A stretch of 55,466 nt of DNA from Sporichthyaceae bacterium (GTDB taxonomy: Bacteria; Actinomycetota; Actinomycetes; Sporichthyales; Sporichthyaceae): contig DASXPS010000116.1 in the NCBI GenBank assembly GCA_036493475.1, positions 1-55,466 on the forward strand, written 5' to 3'. Both the position numbers and the translations under genes were made by a program. The notes under the pieces are model-generated. The model saw only the letters and a program-made list of their open reading frames with translations. It had not been told where the DNA came from and searched no databases. This document shows, piece after piece, positions 8,124 through 16,435 of the stretch (the stretch's first letter is position 1; every line of letters begins with the position of its first letter).

Positions 8124-8157
8124 ATGCGGACCGACCAAAGTCTCGATTGGTCCGCAT
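8124..8157. repeat. Inverted repeat between leuD and hup
   Basis: Perfect 9-bp arms ATGCGGACC (8124-8132) and GGTCCGCAT (8149-8157), separated by 16 bp, 27 bp after the previous hairpin. It could be a second hairpin or a protein-binding dyad for the hup promoter region. The rest of the 281-bp leuD-hup gap shows no ORF. Confidence 0.6.
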
Positions 8158-8249
8158 GGGTGAACCGAATCGGGCTTCAGAACCGGGGCGAACGGAGCGG
8201 AACTCGGCAGATTCGCTTGCGACACAACGAATCTAGAAGCCTTTGGTGA

Positions 8250-8279
8250 TTGTTTTAGGTACGTCACTGGGCCTAACTT
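8250..8279 (+). promoter_or_regulatory. Candidate promoter of hup
   Basis: TTGTTT (8250-8255) and TAACTT (8274-8279) are separated by 18 bp, about 50 nt before the hup ATG. This matches actinobacterial vegetative promoters (TTGnnn / TAnnnT). Judged by eye only. Confidence 0.4.
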
Positions 8280-8331
8280 CTCCCACGAGCCGGGCTTTTG
8301 TGTGCCCGTAGGTCGGCGTCGGAGGGACGCA

Positions 8332-8979
8332 ATGAACAAGACGCAGCTGATCGACGAGCTGGCGAGCAGATTCGAGGGCAACAAGAAGGCGGCCGCGCAG
8401 GCTCTCGACGCCGTGGTCGACACCATCACCCGCACCGTGGCCCGTGGCGAGAAGGTCGGCATCACCGGCTTCGGTGTGTTCGAAAAGGTCGAGCGGCCGG
8501 CGCGGATGGCCCGTAACCCAGCCACCGGTCAGCGCGTTCGGGTGGCCAAGACCTCGGTGCCTCGTTTCAAGGCCGGCACCGGCTTCAAGGACGTGGTGAG
8601 CGGGGCGAAGAAGTTGCCGCGCATTACCGCCGCTGCTGCCACCGTGACCAGCGCGGCCGCGGGTGCCGCTCGTAAGGTCGCCGCAGCCGCCAAGGCCGCC
8701 GCCCCGGCTCGGGCGACGGCGAAGAAGGCTGCACCGGCGAAGAAGGCCGTGGCGAAGAAGGTCGCACCGGCGAAGAAGGCCGTGGCGAAGAAGGCTGCAC
8801 CGGCCAAGAAGGCCGTGGCGAAGAGGGCCGCACCCGCCAAGAAGGCCGCACCGGCCAAGAAGGCCGTCGCAAAGAAGGCCGTCGCGAAGAAGGCCGCACC
8901 CGCCAAGAAGGCTGTGGCGAAGAAGGCTGCACCGGCCAAGAGGGCGCCCGCGAAGCGCGCGCCGGCCAAGAGGGCCTAG
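8332..8979 (+). CDS. hup: HU-family nucleoid protein with Lys/Ala-rich C-terminal tail
   Basis: A 215-aa nucleoid protein in two parts. Residues 1 to about 93 are a canonical HU domain ([11 protein letters not shown] at the start, [18 protein letters not shown] at the DNA-binding arm). Residues from about 95 on are a low-complexity basic tail made of repeats such as [11 protein letters not shown], ending in three APAKRA-like units. This two-domain architecture is that of mycobacterial HupB and Streptomyces HupS; the tail resembles eukaryotic H1 and tightens DNA binding (family knowledge). GGAGGG lies 6 nt before the ATG. A strong terminator follows. The repetitive tail DNA produces long shadow frames on the other strand. 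Confidence 0.97.
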   Translation: MNKTQLIDELASRFEGNKKAAAQALDAVVDTITRTVARGEKVGITGFGVFEKVERPARMARNPATGQRVRVAKTSVPRFKAGTGFKDVVSGAKKLPRITAAAATVTSAAAGAARKVAAAAKAAAPARATAKKAAPAKKAVAKKVAPAKKAVAKKAAPAKKAVAKRAAPAKKAAPAKKAVAKKAVAKKAAPAKKAVAKKAAPAKRAPAKRAPAKRA

Positions 8980-8993
8980 CCAGCACAACGCAC

Positions 8994-9029
8994 GTCGGGG
9001 CCGGAGCAGTTCGCTGCTCCGGCCCCGAC
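8994..9029. terminator. Strong bidirectional hairpin between hup and cofC
   Basis: A perfect 16-bp stem (8994-9009 with 9014-9029) closed by a TTCG tetraloop, between two convergent genes. There is no T-tract, as is common in GC-rich actinobacteria. It probably terminates transcripts from both sides. Confidence 0.85.
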
Positions 9030-9034
9030 GCAGG

Positions 9035-9694
9035 TCAGGGCTCGATCGATTGCACGATGGCGCTCGTGTGCGGGCCCACTCCGAGAGCCACTGCGGCCCA
9101 CAGATCCTCCAGGGTGTCCACGTCCTGCCGGATCGAGGGCACACCCGCGCCGGGGAAGGCCACCGCCCCGCCGGCGACATGTGCCCGCAGGGAGTCCGGG
9201 CCGAAGGCGGGGGCGAATGGCACAGTCGCCGCGGCCAAATAAGCCGTACTGCCCGAGCCGTGCGCATCGGCGACCACCACCGCGCAGTTCGCCACCGAGG
9301 CGAACGCCAACACCTCACCGAGTTCCGCGGTGCGCAGGGCGGGCAGGTCCGCGGACAGCGCCGCGATACCCGCCTGCGGTGCGCGTTGCCGGGCCACCGT
9401 CGCGCCCCAGGACAGTGCCGCGTTCAATCCCGCGTCGGGCCTGTCGTCGACCACGTGGGCGCCCAGTGCCGCGGTGAGCTCTGCGGCCGCGGGATCGTCG
9501 GTCACCACCACCAGTTCAACGACCCCGACGGTGGCCAACGCGGCCGCCGCGGTGTCCGCTGCGAACGCGAGCGCAAGAGCGGCCCGGTGTGCCGCGGCCG
9601 GGCCGCGCAATCGGGATTTCGCCGTGTCCAGGCGTTTGACCGGCAGTACCAGCGACCAGGCTGCGGTCTGCGCGTTCTCACCCCGATCGGTCAT
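9035..9694 (-). CDS. cofC: Guanylyltransferase of coenzyme F420 synthesis (CofC/FbiD)
   Basis: A 219-aa nucleotidyltransferase that makes the GPP-linked precursor of F420, using 2-phospholactate or, in actinobacteria, phosphoenolpyruvate (FbiD). Motifs are SLVLPVKRLDTAKSRL at the N-terminus with the nucleotide-binding Lys/Arg, VVVTDD, GLNAALSWG, and ALSADLPAL. I chose the ATG giving MTDRGENA; the open frame extends 85 codons upstream into sequence without family similarity. It converges on hup and is divergent from plsC. An LLM oxidoreductase of F420 type is encoded 2 kb away, which fits an F420-using cell. Confidence 0.9.
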   Translation of the reverse strand: MTDRGENAQTAAWSLVLPVKRLDTAKSRLRGPAAAHRAALALAFAADTAAAALATVGVVELVVVTDDPAAAELTAALGAHVVDDRPDAGLNAALSWGATVARQRAPQAGIAALSADLPALRTAELGEVLAFASVANCAVVVADAHGSGSTAYLAAATVPFAPAFGPDSLRAHVAGGAVAFPGAGVPSIRQDVDTLEDLWAAVALGVGPHTSAIVQSIEP

Positions 9695-9812
9695 CGCGGC
9701 CGATCCTGTCACCGGATCCAACGGCACCGACGTCGACCCCGTGCACAGCCCACCGGCCCGTTGACGTGAAAGGCTGCCGGCAGCAATCGCGCGAGGAGGG
9801 AAAGGGCGAGGA

Positions 9813-10580
9813 GTGGGCGGTGATCGCAAGCGACCGTGGTTCCGTACGGTCGAGGTGCTGCTCATCCCCTGGCTGCGGTCGATCATCCGACACCGCTGGT
9901 CCGGCGGGGAGAATGTGCCGCGCACCGGCGGAGTTGTGGTTGCCGCCAATCACATCTCGAAGATCGACCCGGTGACCTTCGGCTATTTCATCGACTCCAG
10001 TGGACGCACGCCGCGATTTCTGGCGAAGGCGGAGTTGTTCGAAGCCCGCGGGTTGGGCCGGGTTTTCCGCGGCACCGACATGATTCCGGTGCATCGCGGT
10101 GCGCAGAGCGCAGCGGCCTCGGTGGCCGCGGCGGTGGCCGCCGTGCGTGACCAGGGCGCGTTGGTGATTGTTTATCCGGAGGCCACGATTACCCGCGATC
10201 CCGGGATGTGGCCGATGGTCGGCAAGACCGGCGCGGCTCGCATTGCACTGGAGGCCGGGGCACCGGTGATCCCGGTCGCGCAGTGGGGTGCACAGCGCGT
10301 GCTGGCGCCCTATTCACATCGGCCGACGCTCCTGCCCCGCCGCACGGTGTACGCACGGGCCGGCGCCCCGGTCGACCTTGACGACCTGCGCGGGCGGGAA
10401 CTCACCGCGGAGTTGTTGGCCGAGGCAACGATGCGCATCATGAACGCGATCACCGCGGAGTTGGAGGTGATCCGCGGGGAACAGGCGCCCACCGAACGCT
10501 ACGACCCGCGCACTGCCGGGGTTGCGCCGTTCGGCAGCCCCGGCGCCGTCGGCGGGGCTGCGGAACAGGGGACCGTGTGA
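9813..10580 (+). CDS. plsC: 1-acylglycerol-3-phosphate acyltransferase family protein
   Basis: A 255-aa membrane-associated acyltransferase of phospholipid synthesis. The catalytic block NHISKID is the NHxxxxD motif (about residue 46), and YPEATITR stands in place of the usual EGTRS motif. Several Val/Ala-rich stretches could sit at the membrane face. The start is GTG with a purine-rich GGAGGGAAAGGG region upstream. The stop overlaps the gpsA GTG by 4 nt; acylation and glycerol-3-phosphate supply are thus coupled, an arrangement common in actinobacteria. Confidence 0.9.
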   Translation: MGGDRKRPWFRTVEVLLIPWLRSIIRHRWSGGENVPRTGGVVVAANHISKIDPVTFGYFIDSSGRTPRFLAKAELFEARGLGRVFRGTDMIPVHRGAQSAAASVAAAVAAVRDQGALVIVYPEATITRDPGMWPMVGKTGAARIALEAGAPVIPVAQWGAQRVLAPYSHRPTLLPRRTVYARAGAPVDLDDLRGRELTAELLAEATMRIMNAITAELEVIRGEQAPTERYDPRTAGVAPFGSPGAVGGAAEQGTV

Positions 10581-11587
10581 GTCGGGTAGCGGTGCTCGGC
10601 GCCGGTGCGTGGGGCACAGCGTTCGCGTTGGTCCTGGCTGATGCGGGCAACGAGGTCGCGTTGTGGGCGCGTCGGCCGGAACTCGCCGAGGCGATGGCGG
10701 TCAAGCGGTGCAACGTCGACCATCTGCCCGGCGTGGAACTGCCCGAGGCCGTGGCACCCACCTCGGACGCCGCGGCCGCACTGGCCGACGCGGATCTGGT
10801 GTTCCTCGCCGTGCCCTCCCAACGGTTGCGCGAACACCTAGAGCAGTGGTCGGAGTTGCTGCGCCCCGACGCCGTGCTGATCAGCCTGGCCAAGGGCGTG
10901 GAGTTGACCACCACCTACCGGATGAGTCAGGTGATCACCGAGGTCACCGGGGCCGGCCCGGAGCGGATCGCGGTGGTGACAGGACCGAATCTGGCCGGCG
11001 AGGTGGCGCTGCGTCAGCCCGCGGCGACCGTTGTCGCCAGCGCGCACCTCGACGTGGCCGGGCGCGTCCAGGACGCCTGCCACACCGACTGGTTTCGGGC
11101 CTACACGCACACCGATGTGATCGGCGCCGAACTCGGTGGCGCGGTCAAGAACGTGATCGCGTTGGCGGTCGGCATGGCACACGGCATGGGACTGGGCGAC
11201 AACGCGAAGGCCGCCCTGCTGACCCGCGGCATCGCGGAGACCTCCCGCCTCGGCGTCGCGCTGGGTGCCGATCCCTACACATTCGCCGGCCTGGCGGGCC
11301 TCGGTGACCTGGTGGCCACCTGCCAGTCACCGTTGTCGCGCAACCGCAGCTTCGGTGAGCGGGTCGGCGCCGGTGTCTCCGTCGAGGTGCTCACCGCGGA
11401 CACCCGTCAGGTGGTCGAGGGCGTGAAGACCTGCGAGGCGATCTGCGATCTGGCCGCCCGGCATCGGGTCGAGATGCCGATCGTGACCCAGGTCGCCGCG
11501 GCGATCCGGGACGGCGTGCCACCCGGCGTGGTGCTGCGCACGCTCATGTCCAGATCGGCGAAACACGAACGCGAGGGAATTGGATGA
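10577..11587 (+). CDS. gpsA: NAD(P)-dependent glycerol-3-phosphate dehydrogenase
   Basis: A 336-aa cytosolic enzyme that reduces dihydroxyacetone phosphate to sn-glycerol 3-phosphate for phospholipid synthesis. GAGAWGTAFA (about residues 7-16) is the dinucleotide loop. LAKGVE, VTGPNLAGEVA and ELGGAVKNVIALAVGMA (with the catalytic Lys) are family signatures, and LGDLVATC follows. Translation starts at a GTG overlapping the plsC stop and ends overlapping the next ATG, so three genes are tightly coupled. Confidence 0.97.
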   Translation: MSRVAVLGAGAWGTAFALVLADAGNEVALWARRPELAEAMAVKRCNVDHLPGVELPEAVAPTSDAAAALADADLVFLAVPSQRLREHLEQWSELLRPDAVLISLAKGVELTTTYRMSQVITEVTGAGPERIAVVTGPNLAGEVALRQPAATVVASAHLDVAGRVQDACHTDWFRAYTHTDVIGAELGGAVKNVIALAVGMAHGMGLGDNAKAALLTRGIAETSRLGVALGADPYTFAGLAGLGDLVATCQSPLSRNRSFGERVGAGVSVEVLTADTRQVVEGVKTCEAICDLAARHRVEMPIVTQVAAAIRDGVPPGVVLRTLMSRSAKHEREGIG

Positions 11588-12420
11588 AGACTGGGATCGT
11601 CATCTTCGCCACCGACGAGTCGATCTCGATCACCGAGTTGGCCAGGGCGTGTGAGGAGCGCGGTTTCGAGTCGCTGTTCGTCCCCGAGCACTCGCACATC
11701 CCGGTCTCCCGATTGAGCCCGTGGCCGGGCGGCCCGGAGTTGCCGCGCTTCTACTACCGCACCCTTGATCCGTTCGTCGCGTTGTCCGCGGCGGCCGCGG
11801 TCACCACCAGCCTGCACGTGGGCACCGGTGTCGCCTTGGTCGTGCAGCGTGACCCGATCTACCTGGCCAAGGAGATCGCCTCGCTGGATCACCTCTCCGG
11901 TGGCCGGGTGCTGTTCGGCATCGGAGGTGGCTGGAACCGCGAGGAGATGGCCGATCACGGCACCGACCCGAAGACCCGGTGGGACGTGATGCGCGAGCGG
12001 GTATTGGCCTGCAAGGAGATCTGGAACCACGAGCAGGCCGAGTATCACGGCGACTACGTGAACTTCGATCCGTTGTGGTCCTGGCCCAAGCCGGTGCGCC
12101 AACCCCCGGTGCTCATCGGCGGCGACGGTGCCGGAGCCTTCGACAGGGTGCTGGACTATGGCGACGGCTGGATGCCGATCAACCGCTTCAAACCGGGCAT
12201 GTTTGCCGCCCGGGTGGCCGAGCTGCAGAAGCTGGCCGCCGACCGCGGCCATCCGCCGGTACCGGTCACCATATTCGGCGGTAAGACCACCGAGGAGGCG
12301 GTACACGAATACGCCGAGCTGGGGTTGGAACGCACCCTGTTCATCGCGCCCTCGGCCGCTGCCGACACGGTCCTGCCGGAACTGGACAAGCTCGCGAAAC
12401 TCGCCGATCTGGTGCGCTGA
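11584..12420 (+). CDS. LLM-class oxidoreductase, probably F420-dependent
   Basis: A 278-aa luciferase-like TIM-barrel protein. Diagnostic segments are MKTGIVIFATDESI, FVPEHSHIP, the LAKEIASLDHLSGGRVLFGI region, GGGWNREE and a C-terminal cofactor-binding loop around IGGDGAGAFDR and YGDGWMP. Actinobacterial members of this subfamily usually use F420 rather than FMN (family knowledge), and cofC is close by. Its insertion between gpsA and ddl, with a 4-nt overlap to gpsA, makes it part of the plsC-gpsA operon. Substrate unknown. Confidence 0.88.
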   Translation: MKTGIVIFATDESISITELARACEERGFESLFVPEHSHIPVSRLSPWPGGPELPRFYYRTLDPFVALSAAAAVTTSLHVGTGVALVVQRDPIYLAKEIASLDHLSGGRVLFGIGGGWNREEMADHGTDPKTRWDVMRERVLACKEIWNHEQAEYHGDYVNFDPLWSWPKPVRQPPVLIGGDGAGAFDRVLDYGDGWMPINRFKPGMFAARVAELQKLAADRGHPPVPVTIFGGKTTEEAVHEYAELGLERTLFIAPSAAADTVLPELDKLAKLADLVR

Positions 12421-12426
12421 TCGCGC

Positions 12427-12432
12427 TACTGT
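12427..12432 (+). promoter_or_regulatory. Candidate -10 of a leaderless ddl promoter
   Basis: TACTGT fits TAnnnT and ends 7 nt before the ddl ATG. There is no Shine-Dalgarno sequence before ddl, so transcription starting at or near the A of ATG is likely. Confidence 0.45.
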
Positions 12433-12439
12433 CGACCCG

Positions 12440-13564
12440 ATGAGCGCGCGCAAGCCGAGGGTCGCGGTCGTGTTCGGCGGCCGCTCGTCCGAACACGCGG
12501 TGTCGTGTGTCTCAGCGGCCAGCGTGCTGCGGGCGATTGATCGCGACGTCTATGACGTGGTGCCGGTCGGCATCTCGCAGGAGGGCCGGTGGGTCCTCGC
12601 CGCCGACGACCCGGACCGGCTGGCCATCGTGGGCAACACACTGCCCACCGTGGATGGGCAGTCGTCCCCGGTGGTGCTCGCCGGCGATCCGACGGCCAGT
12701 GGGCTGGCCCTGCACGACAACGGCGCGGTGGCCGGCGCGATCGGCCATTTGGACGTGGTGTTCCCGGTGCTGCACGGGCCGTTCGGTGAGGACGGCACCA
12801 TTCAGGGCCTGTTCGAACTCGCCGATCTGCCCTATGTCGGGTCAGGTGTACTGGCCAGCGCCGTCAGCATGGACAAGGCCTTCATGAAGGTGGTGCTGGC
12901 CGGCGCCGGTCTGCCCGTCGGCCCGTATGTGGTGGTGCCGCCGCGGCGCTGGATCGAGGACGCGGACGGCGTGCGCAAGGCCATCGCGGAACTGGGCTGG
13001 CCGGTGTTCGTGAAGCCGGCACGTGGCGGCTCCAGTGTCGGCATCAGCAAGGTGCACGGTCCCGACGGCCTGGACGCCGCGATGGCGTTGGCCCAGGAAT
13101 GGGATCCGAAGGTTATCGTCGAGGCCGCCATCGTGGGCCGAGAAATCGAGTGCGGGGTGCTGGAGGGCGAGCTGTTGCCCGACGGCACGCCGACCGCGCC
13201 GCAGGCCAGCGTCACCGCGGAGATCCAGGTGGTCGGCGGGCGCGAGTTCTACGATTTCGAGGCCAAATACCTCGAGGACTCCACCCAGCTCACTGTGCCC
13301 GCGGACCTGCCGGAAGAGCTCGCGAACGAGGTGCGCCGGCTGTCGGTGTGCGCCTTCGACGCGTTGTCCTGCGAGGGCCTCGCCCGGGTGGACTTCTTCG
13401 TCACCGACAACGGGCGCATCGTGCTCAACGAGGTGAACACCATGCCGGGCTTCACCCCGGTGTCGATGTTCCCCTCGATGTGGGCCGCATCCGGGATCGA
13501 CTACCCGCAACTGATCGACCGGTTGCTGCGCACCGCGTTGCGCCGCCGCCGCGGCCTGCGCTGA
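12440..13564 (+). CDS. ddl: D-alanine--D-alanine ligase
   Basis: A 374-aa ATP-grasp ligase that makes the D-Ala-D-Ala dipeptide of peptidoglycan. VVFGGRSSEHAVSCVSA at the N-terminus, PVLHGPFGEDGTIQG, VFVKPARGGSSVGISKV for the ATP-grasp loop, and VLNEVNTMPGFTPVSMFP for the metal and substrate site are all present. Length is normal. It begins 19 nt after the LLM gene and has its own candidate leaderless promoter. It converges on the DUF3515 gene. Confidence 0.97.
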   Translation: MSARKPRVAVVFGGRSSEHAVSCVSAASVLRAIDRDVYDVVPVGISQEGRWVLAADDPDRLAIVGNTLPTVDGQSSPVVLAGDPTASGLALHDNGAVAGAIGHLDVVFPVLHGPFGEDGTIQGLFELADLPYVGSGVLASAVSMDKAFMKVVLAGAGLPVGPYVVVPPRRWIEDADGVRKAIAELGWPVFVKPARGGSSVGISKVHGPDGLDAAMALAQEWDPKVIVEAAIVGREIECGVLEGELLPDGTPTAPQASVTAEIQVVGGREFYDFEAKYLEDSTQLTVPADLPEELANEVRRLSVCAFDALSCEGLARVDFFVTDNGRIVLNEVNTMPGFTPVSMFPSMWAASGIDYPQLIDRLLRTALRRRRGLR

Positions 13565-13585
13565 GGCTGCGTCAGACGCCGCTCG

Positions 13586-14002
13586 TCACGCCTTGGGGTC
13601 GATGGCGGTGATGGCCGCCGCGATGTCCACCACGGGGCCCTGCGGCGGGTCGTGCTTGCTCGGGATGCGCATCTCGACGTTCACCCGCCGCCCGACGGTG
13701 GTCCAGATCCGCACGTCGGGTTGGTCGTCGATGAACCAGTAGATCCCGTTCACCCCGGCCAGCACCGAGGTCGGCGTCAGCCCCGCGGGTTTGCCGACGC
13801 CGCAGCGCAGTACCACCGGTGGGTTGCCCCAGGCCGCGGTCGTCCCCTGCTCCGGGGAGATGTGCCGCCGGGGCAAATCGTCGACCTTGTTCGGCAGCGC
13901 GCCGACCAACCGCCGACAGACGTCCTGCGCCGCGGGGGCGGATGACGGCACCGGGCTCACCGCGACCGGCGTCGAGGAACCGCAGCCGGCCAACCCGAGC
14001 AC
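13586..14002 (-). CDS. DUF3515-family putative lipoprotein
   Basis: A 138-aa protein from the GTG used here. LAGC followed by GSS is a clear lipobox, but this start leaves only six residues before the lipid-modified Cys. A CTG at 14032, overlapping the stop of the small Lrp gene, would add RPGPILVLA and give a proper lipoprotein signal peptide with a positive residue and hydrophobic core; no ATG, GTG or TTG lies between. The mature part has two Cys (DVCRRL and VLRCGVG) and conserved PPVVLRCG and WTTVGRRVNVEMRIP segments typical of DUF3515 proteins, which sit next to ddl and thiL in many actinobacteria. Function unknown; the product is probably anchored to the outer face of the membrane. Confidence 0.75.
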   Translation of the reverse strand: MLGLAGCGSSTPVAVSPVPSSAPAAQDVCRRLVGALPNKVDDLPRRHISPEQGTTAAWGNPPVVLRCGVGKPAGLTPTSVLAGVNGIYWFIDDQPDVRIWTTVGRRVNVEMRIPSKHDPPQGPVVDIAAAITAIDPKA

Positions 14003-14028
14003 GGCGAGGACCAGGATCGGACCAGGCC

Positions 14029-14265
14029 TCAGAGGTGGACCACCGGGCAGGTCAGCGTGCGCGTGATGCCGTCCACCGACTGCACCCGGGCGACGACCAA
14101 CTTGCCGAGTTCGTCCACCGACCCGGCCTCGGCCCGCACGATCACGTCGTAGGGGCCGGTGACATCCTCGGCGAGCGTCACCCCGGCGATGTCTTGAATC
14201 TGCTGCGCGACCACCGCTGCCTTGCCCACTTCGGTCTGGATGAGGATGTATGCCTGGACCGACAT
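14029..14265 (-). CDS. Stand-alone Lrp/AsnC ligand-binding (RAM) domain protein
   Basis: A 78-aa protein consisting only of the alpha-beta RAM domain of Lrp/AsnC regulators (VQAYILIQTEVGKA, VTGPYDVIVRAEA, VARVQSVDGITRTLTC). No helix-turn-helix is present and none can be added upstream, so it does not bind DNA alone. It may sense amino acids or modify a full-length Lrp partner. It is divergent from thiL and its stop abuts the DUF3515 gene. The same small gene is found next to thiL in many actinobacteria (recalled synteny). Confidence 0.88.
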   Translation of the reverse strand: MSVQAYILIQTEVGKAAVVAQQIQDIAGVTLAEDVTGPYDVIVRAEAGSVDELGKLVVARVQSVDGITRTLTCPVVHL

Positions 14266-14325
14266 GACTGATGACCTCCGTGTTGTGCCGCGACGCCCCA
14301 GAACCTATCGCGAGGGAGCTTGGCC

Positions 14326-15285
14326 GTGACTCCGACCGTCGGCAGCCTCGGCGAGTTCGGATTGATCGCCGCCCTGACCGCGCGGCTGCCGCAGCACGCC
14401 GGTGTGCTGGTCGGTCCCGGTGACGACGCGGCGGTGCTCAGTTCACCGGACGGGCGGGTGGTCGCCTGCACCGACGTTCTGGTCCAGGACCGGCACTTCC
14501 GGCTCCTCGCGCGACACGGCGCGGCCGTGGGACGCAAGGCCGCTGCGGCCAATCTGGCCGACGTGGCCGCGATGGGCGCGGTACCCACGGCGCTGCTGTG
14601 GGGACTGGTGGCGCCCGCGGAGCTGGACGCGCAGTGGTTGCTGGATGTGGCCACCGGCCTGGCGGTGGAGGCAGCCGAGACGGGCGCCGCGGTCGTGGGC
14701 GGCGATGTCACCGCCGGCCCGCTGGTGGTGCTCGCGGTCAGCGCGCTCGGCGACCTGCAGGGCCGTGCTCCGGTCCGCCGCGCCGGCGCCCGGGCCGGGG
14801 ACGTGGTGGCCGCGTGCGGGCGGTTGGGCGACTCGGCGGCCGGGTTCGCGCTGCTGGAGGCCGGGTTGGGGGTCCGGCATCCCGAGCTGGTCGACGCGCA
14901 CCGGTGCCCACGTCCGCCGTACGCCGCCGGCCCCCGGGCCGCGGACGCCGGTGCCACGGCGATGATCGACGTCAGCGACGGCCTCCTCGCCGACCTCGGC
15001 CACCTCGCCGCGGCGAGCAACGTGCACATCGACCTGGCCACCGACGCCCTGCCGCCCGACGACCGGGTACGGGCGGCGGCCGCGGACCTCGGCGTCGACC
15101 CCGCGGATTGGGTGTTCAGCGGCGGGGAGGACCATGCCCTGGTCGCGACGTTCCCGCCCGGCACGTCGTTGCCGCCGGGCTGGCGCGGCATCGGCTGGGT
15201 GCACGCGGGCGAGCCCGGGGTCACAGTGGACGGTGCGCCGCGCCCCGGCCGTGCCGGGTGGGACCACTATCGGGAGCAGCGTTGA
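14326..15285 (+). CDS. thiL: Thiamine-monophosphate kinase
   Basis: A 319-aa kinase that phosphorylates thiamine monophosphate to the active diphosphate. GDDAAVL, the metal-binding DVLVQDRHF segment, ADVAAMGA, and [14 protein letters not shown] are signatures of the ThiL/PurM fold. I prefer the GTG at 14326, which has GGGAG 7 nt upstream; a TTG two codons earlier is too close to it. The stop overlaps the thiD start (TTGA), coupling two steps of thiamine cofactor synthesis. No TPP riboswitch was seen. Confidence 0.95.
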   Translation: MTPTVGSLGEFGLIAALTARLPQHAGVLVGPGDDAAVLSSPDGRVVACTDVLVQDRHFRLLARHGAAVGRKAAAANLADVAAMGAVPTALLWGLVAPAELDAQWLLDVATGLAVEAAETGAAVVGGDVTAGPLVVLAVSALGDLQGRAPVRRAGARAGDVVAACGRLGDSAAGFALLEAGLGVRHPELVDAHRCPRPPYAAGPRAADAGATAMIDVSDGLLADLGHLAAASNVHIDLATDALPPDDRVRAAAADLGVDPADWVFSGGEDHALVATFPPGTSLPPGWRGIGWVHAGEPGVTVDGAPRPGRAGWDHYREQR

Positions 15286-16094
15286 ACGCGGCGGAACGGT
15301 TGCGGGTGCTCGCCATCGCAGGGTCGGACTCCGCCGGCGGGGCGGGCGTGCAGGCAGACGTGAAGACGGTGTTCGCGCTGGGTGGGCACGCGAGCACGGT
15401 GCTCACCGCGGTCACCGCGCAGAGTTCGCGCGGGGTGCACCAGTGGTGGCCGCTGCCCGCGAACGCCGTCCGGGCGCAGTTCGCCGCGGTGCTCGACGAC
15501 CTGGGCGTGGACGCGGTGAAGACCGGCATGCTCGGCTCGGCCGAGGTGGTGGACACGGTCGCCGAGCTGCTGGCCCCGTTGCATGCGGCCGGGGTGCCGA
15601 TCGTCGTAGACCCGGTGCTGGCCTCCACCCACGCCGACCCGTTGTTGGCCGCCGACGCCCTGGACGCGATGCGTACCCGGATGTTGCCGCTGGCCACGGT
15701 GGCCACCCCCAACCTGGGCGAGGTCCGCGTGCTGAGCGGCGTCGTGGTGGCCGAGGAGTCCGATCTGGACGCCGCGGCGATCGCCATGCTCGACCTGGGC
15801 CCGCGCTGGGTGTTGATCAAGGGCGGGCATCTGAGCGGCGACGCCGTGGATCTGCTCAGCGACGGCCACTCGGCCCGGCTCATGCGCGCAAAGCGCCTGG
15901 ACACGCCGCACACGCACGGCACAGGGTGCACGCTGGCCACGGCATTAGCCGTCGGATTGGCCCGCGGACTGGATGTGCCCGGCGCGGCGCGGGCGGCAAA
16001 GGACTTCGTCACCGGCGCGATCGCGGCCGGTTATCCGATGGGTGCCGGCCCGGGGCCGGTCGACCAGCGGTGGGTGCTGCGCTTCAGCGAGTGA
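15282..16094 (+). CDS. thiD: Hydroxymethylpyrimidine (phosphate) kinase
   Basis: A 270-aa ribokinase-fold enzyme that phosphorylates HMP and HMP-P for thiamine synthesis. [18 protein letters not shown] near the N-terminus, VDPVLAST, and [20 protein letters not shown] (anion hole and catalytic Asp region) identify ThiD; the usual catalytic Asp is replaced or shifted within HGTGCT-LA, as in the family. The start is a TTG overlapping the thiL stop, with GGGAG 5 nt upstream. The 3' end overlaps the convergent rpmB by 11 nt. Confidence 0.92.
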   Translation: MNAAERLRVLAIAGSDSAGGAGVQADVKTVFALGGHASTVLTAVTAQSSRGVHQWWPLPANAVRAQFAAVLDDLGVDAVKTGMLGSAEVVDTVAELLAPLHAAGVPIVVDPVLASTHADPLLAADALDAMRTRMLPLATVATPNLGEVRVLSGVVVAEESDLDAAAIAMLDLGPRWVLIKGGHLSGDAVDLLSDGHSARLMRAKRLDTPHTHGTGCTLATALAVGLARGLDVPGAARAAKDFVTGAIAAGYPMGAGPGPVDQRWVLRFSE

Positions 16095-16269
16095 CCTTGC
16101 CCGCCTTGATGCAGGATGTGCAGGCCTGGATGCGCCGACGGGTACCGCCGACCAGCGCGCGCACGGTCTGGATGTTCGGGTTCCAGCGGCGGCGGGTGCG
16201 CCGGTGGGAGTGCGAGATGCTGTTGCCGAAGCCCGGGCCCTTGCCGCAGACGTCGCAGTTGGCAGCCAC
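16084..16269 (-). CDS. rpmB: 50S ribosomal protein L28 (zinc-binding form)
   Basis: A 61-aa ribosomal protein. Cys pairs at CDVC near the N-terminus and CTSC near the C-terminus make a zinc ribbon, so this is the C+ form. [19 protein letters not shown] is the L28 core. The start is GTG with GGAG 9 nt upstream. The stop lies inside the end of the convergent thiD gene. Actinobacteria often also carry a Zur-repressed C- paralogue elsewhere (family knowledge). Confidence 0.96.
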   Translation of the reverse strand: MAANCDVCGKGPGFGNSISHSHRRTRRRWNPNIQTVRALVGGTRRRIQACTSCIKAGKVTR

Positions 16270-16321
16270 GGGTGCACACTCCAGAACAGGTCCTCGACGG
16301 TCCCCGGCGCGCGCCGGAGAT

Positions 16322-16339
16322 GCCCGGACGTGTCCGGGC
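16322..16339. promoter_or_regulatory. Inverted repeat in the rpmB-DAK divergent region
   Basis: Perfect 8-bp arms GCCCGGAC and GTCCGGGC separated by two bases. The very short loop argues for a protein-binding dyad rather than an RNA hairpin. It lies 53 bp upstream of rpmB and about 97 bp upstream of the DAK gene. The regulator is unknown. Confidence 0.45.
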
Positions 16340-16423
16340 CGAGGACAGACAATAGCCGACCCTGCGGCCGCCGGGCCAACCGACGGCGCGCCGAGGACGG
16401 GCCACGAACCGGCCGGTAGTGAT

Positions 16424-16429
16424 TAAAGT
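16424..16429 (+). promoter_or_regulatory. Candidate -10 of a leaderless DAK-gene promoter
   Basis: TAAAGT fits TAnnnT and ends 6 nt before the ATG at 16436. No Shine-Dalgarno sequence precedes the gene. The spacing is that of leaderless actinobacterial transcripts. Confidence 0.45.
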
Positions 16430-16435
16430 GCCGGA

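Noticed and set aside
8663-9769. A 368-codon Arg-rich frame across hup, its terminator and cofC
   Set aside because: It is the alternative frame of the hup tail repeats and passes through a perfect terminator and an opposite-strand gene.
14326-16094. A TPP riboswitch ahead of thiL-thiD
   Set aside because: The 60-bp gap before thiL is too short and lacks the THI-box core sequences.
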